Source: Micromonospora sp. NBRC 110009
Lineage (GTDB): Bacteria; Actinomycetota; Actinomycetes; Mycobacteriales; Micromonosporaceae
Reading direction: 5' to 3'
NCBI RefSeq assembly: GCF_030518795.1
Contig: NZ_CP130427.1
Coordinates: 3,472,001 to 3,536,000, forward strand
DNA: 64,000 nucleotides
In this document: positions 12,765 through 19,844 of the stretch, piece after piece
How positions within the stretch are numbered: position 1 is the stretch's first letter
Layout of the letters: the number at the start of each line of letters is the position of its first letter
Program-made: the position numbers and the translations under genes
Notes under the pieces: model-generated
Databases searched by the model: none
What the model saw: the letters and a program-made list of their open reading frames with translations, nothing else
Told to the model about the DNA's origin: nothing

Positions 12765-12800
12765 CGAAGGCCGCCCCGACGAAGGTCGGGGCGGCCTTCG
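12765..12800 (+). terminator. Terminator after atpD
   Basis: A perfect 16-bp GC-rich stem (12765-12780 with 12785-12800) closes a GAAG loop. No U-tract follows, which is normal for actinobacterial terminators. It separates atpD from the LCP gene. Confidence 0.85.
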
Positions 12801-12970
12801 CCTGTTCGGGGCTGCTCATTAGCAGATGTCCGGTTCTCGGGCAAGCGGTTCGGCAGACCGCGCGGTACCGTTTCGTGACACGGCGTTCAGGTCAGGAACG
12901 TTGATCCCTTGCAACCGAACGGAACCGCGCGCCCGTCTACCAGTCGTGGGCGTGACGATTGGAGATGCTC

Positions 12971-14107
12971 GTGGCTAAGGCCGGCAGGGACGGCGGCAAG
13001 CGGTCCATCTGGCGGGGTGTCCCCCGGTGGGCCCGGGTGTGCACCGTCTTCGGCGTGGTCCTCATGGTGCTCAGCGGCGCCACCCTGATGGGCTACCACG
13101 TGCTGGTCAACCGGTACGAGGGCGCGGTGGGCAAGGGGGACCTCTTCGGCGACCAGGCGGCCGGAGCCACCGAGAAGAAGAGCGACATCAAGGGCCCGCT
13201 GAACATCCTGCTGGTCGGCATCGACCCCCGCAAGCCGGAGACGCCGCCGCTGGCCGACTCGATCATGATCCTGCACGTGCCCGCGGGTATGGACCGCGGC
13301 TACCTCTTCTCGCTGCCCCGGGACCTGCGGGTGGACATCCCCGCGTTCCCCAAGGCCCACTACCCGGGCGGCACCGACAAGCTCAACGCCGCCATGTCGT
13401 ACGGCAGCCGGGTGCCCGGGCAGAACCCGGACGCCGCCCGCGGCTTCGAGTTGCTCGCCAACACCGTCCAGCAGGTCACCGGGATCGAGCGCTTCGACGC
13501 CGGCGCGATCATCAACTTCACCGGCTTCAAGAAGATCGTCGACGCGATGGGCGGCGTCGACATGTACATCGAGCGGGACGTGAAGTCGGAGCACCGCAAG
13601 CCCGACGGCACGATGCGCGAGCTGAAGCCGGGCGGTGGCGGTTACCTCGGCCCGCAGGCCCAGTACAAGAAGGGCAACGCCCACCTCAACGGCTGGCAGG
13701 CGCTGGACTACGTCCGGCAGCGCTACCCGCGGAACGGGGTGCCGGACGCCGACTACGGCCGCCAGCGCCACCAGCAGCAGTTCGTCAAGGCGATGGTGAA
13801 CCAGGCGTTCAGCGCCGACGTGGTGACCAACCCGGTGAAGCTCGACCGGGTGCTCCGTGCGGCGGGGCAGTCGCTGATCTTCAACGGCCGGGGCAACAGC
13901 GTGGTCGACTTCGCCCTCGCCCTGAAGGGCATCCGGTCCGACTCGATCGAGACCATCAAGCTGCCGGGCGGGCCGGTCACCGTGGGCGGCGCGTACAAGG
14001 GGGAGAAGCTGCTGCCGCCCGCGGAGGACTTCTTCACGGCGATCCGCACCGAGCAGGTCGACGCGTTCATGCTGGAGCACCCCGACTTCAAGCAGAAGAA
14101 CAGCTAA
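12971..14107 (+). CDS. LytR-CpsA-Psr (LCP) family cell-wall glycopolymer ligase
   Basis: 378 residues: a basic cytoplasmic N-terminus, one membrane helix (about 22-45) and an extracellular LCP domain. LCP enzymes transfer undecaprenyl-linked glycopolymers onto peptidoglycan. The expected conserved residues are visible: GIDPRKPETPPLADSIMILH with its Asp, the Arg in FSLPRDLRVDIP, and the Arg-rich LDYVRQRYPRNG with DYGRQRHQQQFVKA. The GTG at 12971 was chosen because GGAG lies 6 nt upstream; an ATG at 12965 sits directly on that GGAG. The gene lies between atpD and atpC and is bounded on both sides by strong terminators, so it is probably an independent unit inserted into the atp order. Confidence 0.9.
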   Translation: MAKAGRDGGKRSIWRGVPRWARVCTVFGVVLMVLSGATLMGYHVLVNRYEGAVGKGDLFGDQAAGATEKKSDIKGPLNILLVGIDPRKPETPPLADSIMILHVPAGMDRGYLFSLPRDLRVDIPAFPKAHYPGGTDKLNAAMSYGSRVPGQNPDAARGFELLANTVQQVTGIERFDAGAIINFTGFKKIVDAMGGVDMYIERDVKSEHRKPDGTMRELKPGGGGYLGPQAQYKKGNAHLNGWQALDYVRQRYPRNGVPDADYGRQRHQQQFVKAMVNQAFSADVVTNPVKLDRVLRAAGQSLIFNGRGNSVVDFALALKGIRSDSIETIKLPGGPVTVGGAYKGEKLLPPAEDFFTAIRTEQVDAFMLEHPDFKQKNS

Positions 14108-14114
14108 TCTGACC

Positions 14115-14150
14115 GCCAGCGGGCTCCGGCGCGCACCGGAGCCCGCTGGC
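14115..14150 (+). terminator. Terminator after the LCP gene
   Basis: A perfect 15-bp stem (14115-14129 with 14136-14150) with a 6-base CGCGCA loop, starting 7 nt after the LCP stop. Transcripts from the LCP gene should not reach atpC. Confidence 0.85.
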
Positions 14151-14180
14151 GAGACCGTGGCGCAGCTCTCGCCACCCGCG

Positions 14181-14210
14181 TTGGGTGGCGATCAGGGCCG
14201 CGACTAGACT
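14181..14210 (+). promoter_or_regulatory. Candidate promoter of atpC
   Basis: TTGGGT (14181-14186), 18 nt, then TAGACT (14205-14210), 33 nt before the atpC GTG. It sits immediately after the LCP terminator, where a separate atpC promoter would be needed. Motif-based inference. Confidence 0.55.
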
Positions 14211-14243
14211 TTCGGCAATCCGCCGCCGCAGCAAGGAGACAGC

Positions 14244-14522
14244 GTGGCACAGCAGCTTCACGTCGAGCTCGTAGCCGTCGAGGAGAAGGTCTGGTCCGGC
14301 GAGGCCGAGATGGTCGTCGCCCGGACGACCGAGGGTGAGCTGGGTGTGCTGCCAGGGCACGCGCCCCTGCTCGGCCAGCTCGCCGAGCCCAGCCAGGTCC
14401 GCATCAAGCAGGCCGGCGGCCAGCAGGTCGCGTACGACGTCGCCGGCGGCTTCCTGTCGGTGACCGGTGAGGGCGTCACCGTCCTCGCCGAGAGCGCCAC
14501 CCCCGCCACCCCGGCGCGCTGA
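14244..14522 (+). CDS. atpC: ATP synthase F1 subunit epsilon, short form
   Basis: 92 residues. The N-terminal beta-sandwich is clear (LHVELVAVEEKVWSGEAEMV, then GELGVLPGHAPLLGQL and GGFLSVTGEGVTVLAE) and ends in a Pro/Ala tail. Bacterial epsilon is usually 120-140 residues, with a C-terminal helical hairpin that can inhibit ATP hydrolysis; that domain is absent here. The GTG start is preceded by AAGGAGA. It is detached from atpD by the LCP gene and two terminators, and has a candidate promoter of its own. DUF2550 follows 12 nt later and is likely co-transcribed. Confidence 0.9.
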   Translation: MAQQLHVELVAVEEKVWSGEAEMVVARTTEGELGVLPGHAPLLGQLAEPSQVRIKQAGGQQVAYDVAGGFLSVTGEGVTVLAESATPATPAR

Positions 14523-14534
14523 GCCGACCCGCCG

Positions 14535-14990
14535 ATGGAGATCGTGGAAGGGATCGGAATCGGCGTCGCGGTCGTGCTCGCCGCGCTTCTGATCCTCTTC
14601 ATCCGGCGGGCTCTGTTCACCCGTAGCGGAGGCATCATCCGGCTCAGCGTCCGGGTCTCCACAATTCTCGATGGGCGAGGCTGGTCACCCGGCTTCGCCC
14701 GTTTCGTCGGCGACGAACTTCGCTGGTACCGCATGTTCAGCTTCGCCCTGCGGCCCAAGCGGGTGCTCTTTCGCAAGGCCCTCGCCGTGGAGCGCCGGCG
14801 GCTGCCGGAGGGGCAGGAACAGCTCTCCATGCCGGCCGACTGGGTGATCCTCCGCTGTACCAGTAACCACGCGCCGGTGGAGATCGCCATGGCACGGTCC
14901 ACGGTCACCGGCTTCCTCTCCTGGCTCGAGGCCGCCCCACCCGGGGCGGTCTCGCCGCGTCTGGCCTCCCAGGACTGGCCTGCCGCCTGA
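14535..14990 (+). CDS. DUF2550 family membrane-anchored protein
   Basis: 151 residues with one N-terminal membrane helix (about 7-27) followed by a basic soluble domain containing ELRWYRMFSFALRPKRVLFRKALAVERRR and DWVILRCTS. This arrangement and the position directly after atpC are characteristic of DUF2550, an actinobacterial family of unknown function. The domain probably faces the cytoplasm. It lies 12 nt after atpC, consistent with an atpC-DUF2550 mini-operon. Confidence 0.85.
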   Translation: MEIVEGIGIGVAVVLAALLILFIRRALFTRSGGIIRLSVRVSTILDGRGWSPGFARFVGDELRWYRMFSFALRPKRVLFRKALAVERRRLPEGQEQLSMPADWVILRCTSNHAPVEIAMARSTVTGFLSWLEAAPPGAVSPRLASQDWPAA

Positions 14991-14993
14991 CCT

Positions 14994-15077
14994 TGGTTGC
15001 GGTTGGCCGCGCCGGTCTGCTCGTCCGTGGTTGCGGTTGTCCGTGCCTCTTTGCTCGTCTGTGATTGCGGTTTCGGG
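14994..15077. repeat. Tandem 34-bp direct repeat, about 2.5 copies
   Basis: Units begin TGGTTGCGGTTG at 14994 and 15028, and TGATTGCGGTTT at 15062, exactly 34 bp apart. The two full units are identical at 28 of 34 positions. The array lies just after the DUF2550 stop. Function unknown; it could be a regulator-binding array or slipped-strand duplication. Confidence 0.8.
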
Positions 15078-15468
15078 TGTGGCCCGCCGTGCCCGGCTCC
15101 GGGCGGTCAGGCTTGATCCCTGCGCCGGTCACGCCGGGCCACACCCGCGTCGCGCGCCGGCGCCGTCCGGGCCGTGCGGCCTGCGCGGTCTGCGTCTGAT
15201 GTACGTATAGTCCGGTTCCGGGTTCCCGTCCAATGGGCCGCCCTGCGGGGTTCGGCCGGCGCAGCTTCCAGGCATTGCCGGTGCTTCCGCCGCCCCCGGC
15301 GCTGCTGCCGCCCTCCTCGGTATGGAGTGGCGGGGGCGAGATTGTCCGGTTGTGGGCTGGCTGGGTGTGCTGGGTGGAACGTCATGGCTGTCTCCGGGCT
15401 CCGGTGACCTCCATAGCGTTCCACTGACCGCGTCGAGGTCTGAGCGGCCTGGCTTGTGACGGGGCGGT
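15078..15468. other. Gene-free stretch with one long imperfect inverted repeat
   Basis: No open reading frame here has codon usage or homology features of a real gene. The one structure I see is an imperfect inverted repeat, 15375-15387 pairing with 15411-15423 (11 of 13 positions, TGGAACG against CGTTCCA at the ends), with a 23-nt loop. It may be an operator or RNA hairpin upstream of the secreted-protein leader. Confidence 0.5.
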
Positions 15469-15766
15469 GTGTCCGGTTTCCGGGTGTGACCGTCGGCATC
15501 CCGGGGCCGGAATGGTGGGTGGGCGGGGGTCGTTGAACACGGGTGAATGACCGAGGAAGGCCGCCCCGCCTGGCGGGGTGTGCGGGCCCGGAATGATGGT
15601 GGGCCGCCGGTCGTTACACATGGTCCCGGCGCCGCGAAGAGGCCCTGCCCCGCACGCCGGATCCCCCCAAGACTTTTCCCCTTTTGCTTTTTGGGCGCCT
15701 GACGGTGCTTGCGTCTGCTGCTGACCCCCATCGGCGTGGACGCCAACCCCCGAATGGAGCTTTGTC
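15469..15766 (+). promoter_or_regulatory. Conserved 5' regulatory leader of secreted protein, copy 1
   Basis: About 290 nt before the secreted lysozyme-like gene are strongly conserved with the region before its paralogue (25096-25381). The longest shared blocks are 15493-15535 and 15589-15673. Within each leader two related segments containing CCGGAATGNTGG and CGGTCGTT recur. Between them lies a short GC hairpin (15564-15578, 6-7 bp) whose sequence differs from the other copy while the pairing is kept. The ribosome site GGAGC is 8 nt before the ATG. This suggests a structured or protein-bound leader; I could not match it to the ydaO (c-di-AMP) riboswitch consensus. Confidence 0.6.
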
Positions 15767-16354
15767 ATGAACACGATGCTGCGTAAGAGCGTGCTGGGTA
15801 TTGCTGGTCTGGCTTTCACCGGTGGTGTGTTCGCCGGTCCGATCGCCGCCCACGCCGACACCCCGACTGTTGCCGGCAAGCCGGTCGCGGCCGTGCAGGC
15901 CGACAAGCCGGACATGGGCAAGCTGGTTCCGCATGGTGTGCAGGGCGCCCAGTCGCGCATCGACCTCTCCGGTGAGCAGGTCGGTAACGCGAAGGCGATC
16001 ATTGCGGCGACGAAGAAGGCGGGTCTGCCGGAGCGGGCCGCGGTGATCTCGATCGCCACGAGCCTGCAGGAGTCGAAGCTGGAGAACCTGGGCCACCTCG
16101 GCGACGCCAACGACCACGACTCGCTGGGCCTGTTCCAGCAGCGCCCGTCCAGTGGTTGGGGTACGCCGGAGCAGATCACCAACCCCGAGTACTCGACGCT
16201 TGCGTTCGAGAAGGGTCTGAAGCAGGTCGACGGGTGGCAGGACATGCCGCTGACCGAGGCCGCCCAGACCGTGCAGGTCTCGGCCTACCCGGACGCCTAC
16301 GCCCAGTGGGAGCAGCAGGCCGCCGACCTCGTCGCCCAGCACTGGAACAGCTGA
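15767..16354 (+). CDS. Secreted lysozyme/transglycosylase-like protein, copy 1
   Basis: 195 residues. A signal peptide (about 1-30, ending AAHAD) is followed by a linker and a compact domain with ISIATSLQESKLENL, then DSLGLFQQRPSSGWGTPEQI. That pattern is found N-terminal to NlpC/P60 domains and in stand-alone actinobacterial exported proteins, and resembles lysozyme-fold muralytic domains with the Glu of LQES as likely catalytic residue. Activity on peptidoglycan is an inference; many such genes are only called hypothetical. The last 390 nt are about 98% identical to the paralogue at 25382, and leader and terminator are also duplicated. Confidence 0.75.
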   Translation: MNTMLRKSVLGIAGLAFTGGVFAGPIAAHADTPTVAGKPVAAVQADKPDMGKLVPHGVQGAQSRIDLSGEQVGNAKAIIAATKKAGLPERAAVISIATSLQESKLENLGHLGDANDHDSLGLFQQRPSSGWGTPEQITNPEYSTLAFEKGLKQVDGWQDMPLTEAAQTVQVSAYPDAYAQWEQQAADLVAQHWNS

Positions 16355-16375
16355 CAACCGAACAGCACACGCCAC

Positions 16376-16411
16376 GCTGGCCGGCACCCGAACACGGGTG
16401 CCGGCCAGCGG
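16376..16411. terminator. Terminator after secreted protein copy 1
   Basis: A perfect 16-bp stem (16376-16391 with 16396-16411) with an AACA loop. The same hairpin, extended by 2 bp, follows the paralogue at 25987-26026. It also faces the convergent VOC gene and can work both ways. Confidence 0.88.
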
Positions 16412-16447
16412 CGTCTTCATCTCGACCGGCCGGAGCCGCCCGCGCCC

Positions 16448-16870
16448 TCAGTCCGCGACCGACCCGACCAGCTCCACCTCGTACCCCTGTCCGTCGGCCA
16501 GGTAGGCGGCGTAGGTCGACGGGCCGCCCGCGCGGGGGTGCCGGTCCGGGAAGAGCAACTCCCAGCCGTACTCCGGTGCGGCGTCGACCAGCCGGTCCAC
16601 GGCGGCCGGCGGGCCGGCGTGGAAGGCCAGGTGGTTGAGGCCCGGGGCGAGCCGGTCGTGCACCCGCGCGGAGAGCGCCGGAGACTCCTCCAGCACCAGG
16701 TACGTCGGGCCGAGCCGCCAGGACCGGCCGGCCGGCCAGTCCTGGTACGGCGTCCACCCCAGTTCCCCGAGAAGCCAGCCCCAGCTGTGCCTGGCTGCCG
16801 CCAGGTCGGGTACCCAGAGCTCCACGTGGTGCAGCGCGCCGGCGGTCAGCGCTTCCCGCCCGGCACCCAT
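16448..16870 (-). CDS. VOC (glyoxalase/dioxygenase fold) family protein
   Basis: 140 residues with one vicinal-oxygen-chelate module: GALHHVELWVPDLAAA at the start (metal-ligand His), GLNHLAFHAG in the middle and GYEVELV at the end (Glu ligand). Such single-module proteins include glyoxalases, dioxygenases and resistance proteins; substrate unknown. I start at the ATG at 16870 because the upstream extension (to 16990) lies inside the adenosyltransferase gene and is unlike the family. The start overlaps the end of that gene by 25 nt, so the two form an operon. Confidence 0.82.
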   Translation of the reverse strand: MGAGREALTAGALHHVELWVPDLAAARHSWGWLLGELGWTPYQDWPAGRSWRLGPTYLVLEESPALSARVHDRLAPGLNHLAFHAGPPAAVDRLVDAAPEYGWELLFPDRHPRAGGPSTYAAYLADGQGYEVELVGSVAD

Positions 16871-17418
16871 AGCACATCTCCGTCCGGGTTTGCCGTTCTT
16901 GCCAGGATAAAGAGCAGATCGGAGAGCCGGTTGAGATACTTTGCCGGGAGGGGGCTGGTCCGGTCCGGGTCGTGTGCGACCAGGGCCCACGCCGCGCGCT
17001 CGGCGCGTCGGGCGATCGTCCGTGCCACGTGCAGCAGCGCCGCGCCAGCGGTGCCGCCGGGGAGGATGAAGGAGTCGAGCTTGCTCAGGCGCGCGTTGTA
17101 CTCATCGCACCAGCCCTCGAGGCGCTCGACGTACTCCTCGGTGACTCGCAGCGGCGGGTACGCCGGGTCCGGTTCCACCGGGGTCGCCAGGTCCGCGCCG
17201 ACGTCGAACATGTCGTTCTGGATCGACTCCAGCACCGCCCGCAGCTCGTCCCCGAGCTGCCCCAGGGCCAGCGCGACACCGATCGCTGCGTTGCACTCGT
17301 CGACGTCCGCGTACGCGGCGATCCGCGGATCGGTCTTCGGCACCTGCTCGTTGTTGCTCAGCCTGGTCATGCCGGCGTCGCCGGCCTTGGTGTAGATGCG
17401 CGTGAGGTGGACGGCCAT
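16846..17418 (-). CDS. PduO-type cob(I)alamin adenosyltransferase
   Basis: 190 residues. Transfers the adenosyl group of ATP to cob(I)alamin, giving coenzyme B12 for mutases. Diagnostic motifs are [13 protein letters not shown] at the N-terminus (ATP binding), the [10 protein letters not shown] stretch, [25 protein letters not shown] and the terminal ALVAHD...[14 protein letters not shown]. This is the PduO/MMAB class, not the CobA class. In this window it can supply the cofactor of ethylmalonyl-CoA mutase (22572) and isobutyryl-CoA mutase (45745). Its ATG (17416-17418) overlaps the divergent murA ATG by two bases. Confidence 0.93.
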   Translation of the reverse strand: MAVHLTRIYTKAGDAGMTRLSNNEQVPKTDPRIAAYADVDECNAAIGVALALGQLGDELRAVLESIQNDMFDVGADLATPVEPDPAYPPLRVTEEYVERLEGWCDEYNARLSKLDSFILPGGTAGAALLHVARTIARRAERAAWALVAHDPDRTSPLPAKYLNRLSDLLFILARTANPDGDVLWVPGGKR

Positions 17419-18856
17419 GACGCACAGCCTACGGATACCGGACCTGACCATCCCGGCGCGGCCGGGCCAGCCCGGCTGGTCGACCGGGGTCGGACCGGGC
17501 GATGCCGGCGACCCGGCGGTCAGCGACGTCGACGTCATCCGGGTGTCCGGTGAGGCCCGGCTGGCCGGCACGGTGCACGTGGTGGGGGCCAAGAACTCGG
17601 CGTTGAAGCTGATGGCGGCCGCCCTGCTGGCCCCCGGGCGCAACGTGATCACCAACGTCCCCCGGATCACCGACATCGCCATCATGGGGGAGGTGCTGCG
17701 CCGGCTGGGCTGCGGCGTCCGCTTCGCCACCGATGACCCGGTCGATCCGATGGTGGCCCGGGGCGGGGTGGAACGCTCCCGGGCGGTCGTCATCGACGTG
17801 CCGGAGCGGCCCGGCGCGGAGGCCGACTACGACCTCGTCCGCCGGCTGCGCGCGTCGATCTGCGTGCTCGGCCCGCTGCTGGCCCGGCGGGGCTACGTGC
17901 GGGTGGCCCACCCCGGCGGGGACGCGATCGGCTCCCGTGGGCTGGACATGCACATCGCCGGGCTGACCCGGATGGGCGCGGACATCTCCGGCGAGCACGG
18001 CTTCGTCATCGCCGAGGCTCCGGACGGGCTGTACGGCGCGGACATCGTGCTGGACTTCCCGAGCGTCGGCGCGACCGAGAACCTGGTCATGGCGGCGGTG
18101 CTGGCCCGGGGCATCACGACGATCGACAACGCGGCCCGCGAGCCGGAGATCGTCGACATCTGCACCATGCTCAACCGGATGGGCGCCCGGATCGCGGGGG
18201 CCGGCACTTCCACCCTGCACATCGTCGGGGTGCCCGAGCTGTCGCCGGTCCGGCACGCCACGGTGGGGGACCGGATCGTCGCCGGGACCTGGGCGTTCGC
18301 CGCCGCGATGACCGGCGGGGACGTCACCGTGACCGGCATCGACCCGGCGTTCCTGGAGGTCGCGCTGGACAAGCTCGTCTCGGCCGGCGGACTGGTCGAG
18401 ACCCGGGGCGACGCCTTCCGGGTACGGATGGACGGCCGTCCGACGGCGGTGGACGTGGTGACGCTGCCGTTCCCGGGCTTCGCCACCGACCTGCTGCCGA
18501 TGGCGATCGGCCTGGCCGCGGTGAGCGACGGCGCCTCGCTGATCACCGAGAACATCTTCGACGGCCGGTTCATGTTCGCCAACGAGATGATGCGGCTCGG
18601 CGCCGACATCAGGACCGACGGCCACCACGCCCTGGTCTGCGGCCGGGAGCGGCTCTCCGGCGCCCCGGTACGCGCCACCGACATCCGGGCGGGGGCCGGC
18701 CTGATCATCGCCGGGCTCTGCGCGGACGGGGTGACCGAGGTGTCCCACGTGCACCACGTCGACCGCGGCTACCCGGACTTCGTCGCCGACCTGCGGGCGC
18801 TCGGCGTGGAGGTGGAGCGCGGCACGGCGCCCGAGGAGCCCGATCTCGCCATCTGA
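17417..18856 (+). CDS. murA: UDP-N-acetylglucosamine 1-carboxyvinyltransferase, Asp-type
   Basis: 479 residues. First committed step of peptidoglycan synthesis: enolpyruvyl transfer from PEP to UDP-GlcNAc. EPSP-synthase-like repeats and [17 protein letters not shown] are typical. The active-site loop reads [15 protein letters not shown]: the usual Cys (E. coli C115, target of fosfomycin) is Asp here (D169), as in Mycobacterium tuberculosis MurA. The family therefore predicts intrinsic fosfomycin insensitivity. The ATG at 17417 gives a 35-40 residue extension before the fold ([16 protein letters not shown]); no later start keeps the first strand. It diverges from the adenosyltransferase with overlapping start codons. 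Confidence 0.93.
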   Translation: MTHSLRIPDLTIPARPGQPGWSTGVGPGDAGDPAVSDVDVIRVSGEARLAGTVHVVGAKNSALKLMAAALLAPGRNVITNVPRITDIAIMGEVLRRLGCGVRFATDDPVDPMVARGGVERSRAVVIDVPERPGAEADYDLVRRLRASICVLGPLLARRGYVRVAHPGGDAIGSRGLDMHIAGLTRMGADISGEHGFVIAEAPDGLYGADIVLDFPSVGATENLVMAAVLARGITTIDNAAREPEIVDICTMLNRMGARIAGAGTSTLHIVGVPELSPVRHATVGDRIVAGTWAFAAAMTGGDVTVTGIDPAFLEVALDKLVSAGGLVETRGDAFRVRMDGRPTAVDVVTLPFPGFATDLLPMAIGLAAVSDGASLITENIFDGRFMFANEMMRLGADIRTDGHHALVCGRERLSGAPVRATDIRAGAGLIIAGLCADGVTEVSHVHHVDRGYPDFVADLRALGVEVERGTAPEEPDLAI

Positions 18857-18884
18857 GCACCGCCGTCTCCTGCGGCCGTCAGGT

Positions 18885-18902
18885 CCTTAGCACTCGTTCA
18901 GG
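18885..18902 (+). promoter_or_regulatory. Acyl-CoA regulon operator, site 1
   Basis: CCTTAGCACTCGTTCAGG, one of six related 18-bp imperfect palindromes in this window. It overlaps the -35 position of a TAGGGT -10 box at 18912-18917 and lies 50 bp before the hydroxyacyl-CoA dehydrogenase start, a repressor-like placement. Confidence 0.65.
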
Positions 18903-18952
18903 CTCGCCGACTAGGGTGCTGGCAGACACTCATTCAGGCGAGGGAGAAGCAG

Positions 18953-19801
18953 ATGGCGGGTCGACTCGCGGTCGTCGGTGCCGGGCTGATGGGCTCGGGC
19001 ATCGCCCAGGTGGCGGCGCAGGCGGGCTGGCAGGTGACGCTGCGGGACCTGGACGACGCGGCCACCAAGCGGGGCGTCGACGGCATCCGTAAGTCGCTGG
19101 AGAAGTTCGCCGAGAAGGGGAAGATCGAGGCGTCCGAGGTCGAGGCGACCCTGGCCCGGATCACCCCGACCACCGACCTGGAGGCGGCGGCCGACGCGGA
19201 CATCGTGGTCGAGGCGGTCTTCGAGAAGATCGAGATCAAGCACGAGGTGTTCCGCGCGCTGGACAAGATCTGCAAGTCCGACGCGGTGCTGGCCACCAAC
19301 ACCTCCGCCATCCCGGTGACCCAGATCGCCACCGCCACCGAGCGCCCGGAGTCGGTCGTCGGCACCCACTTCTTCTCGCCGGTGCCGATGATGAAGCTCT
19401 GCGAGCTGGTCCGCGGCTACAAGACCAGCGACGAGACCATGGACCGGGCGAAGGCGTTCGCCGAGGAGATCGGCAAGACGGTGGTGGTGGTCAACCGGGA
19501 CATCGCCGGTTTCGTCACCACCCGGCTGATCTGCGCGCTGGCGATGGAGGCGGTCAAGCTGGTCGAGTCCGGCGTCATCTCCGCCGAGGACCTGGACACC
19601 GCCTGCAAGCTCGGCTTCGGCCACGCCATGGGCCCGCTGGCCACGGTCGACCTGACCGGGGTGGACGTGCTGCTCAACGCCGCGAAGAACATCTACACCG
19701 ACACCGCCGACGAGAAGTTCTTCCCGCCGGAGCTGCTGCAGCGCATGGCCACCGCCGGCGACCTGGGCCGCAAGACCGGCCAGGGCTTCTACGCCTACTG
19801 A
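18953..19801 (+). CDS. 3-hydroxybutyryl-CoA dehydrogenase family enzyme
   Basis: 282 residues. NAD(P)-dependent 3-hydroxyacyl-CoA dehydrogenase. The N-terminal Rossmann motif is VVGAGLMGSGIAQ; the catalytic His lies in GTHFFSPVPMMKL and the Asn-containing C-terminal domain ends with LGRKTGQGFYAY. Size and single-domain form fit enzymes acting on acetoacetyl/3-hydroxybutyryl-CoA, which would link the thiolase at 42954 to crotonyl-CoA. Substrate range is inferred. An operator shared with ethylmalonyl-CoA pathway genes lies in its promoter. A bidirectional hairpin follows. Confidence 0.9.
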   Translation: MAGRLAVVGAGLMGSGIAQVAAQAGWQVTLRDLDDAATKRGVDGIRKSLEKFAEKGKIEASEVEATLARITPTTDLEAAADADIVVEAVFEKIEIKHEVFRALDKICKSDAVLATNTSAIPVTQIATATERPESVVGTHFFSPVPMMKLCELVRGYKTSDETMDRAKAFAEEIGKTVVVVNRDIAGFVTTRLICALAMEAVKLVESGVISAEDLDTACKLGFGHAMGPLATVDLTGVDVLLNAAKNIYTDTADEKFFPPELLQRMATAGDLGRKTGQGFYAY

Positions 19802-19811
19802 GTCGCGCTCG

Positions 19812-19844
19812 TGACGCCCCCGGCTGCCAGGGTCGGGGGCGTCA
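19812..19844. terminator. Bidirectional terminator
   Basis: An 11-bp perfect stem (19812-19822 with 19834-19844) in the 40-nt space between the convergent dehydrogenase and esterase genes; the last bases overlap the esterase stop. Confidence 0.75.

Noticed and set aside
15469..15766. c-di-AMP (ydaO-type) riboswitch before the secreted lysozyme-like gene
   Set aside because: The gene type would fit, but the conserved core elements I know for that riboswitch are not shared by both leaders; a GGGTGAATGA match in copy 1 is absent in copy 2.
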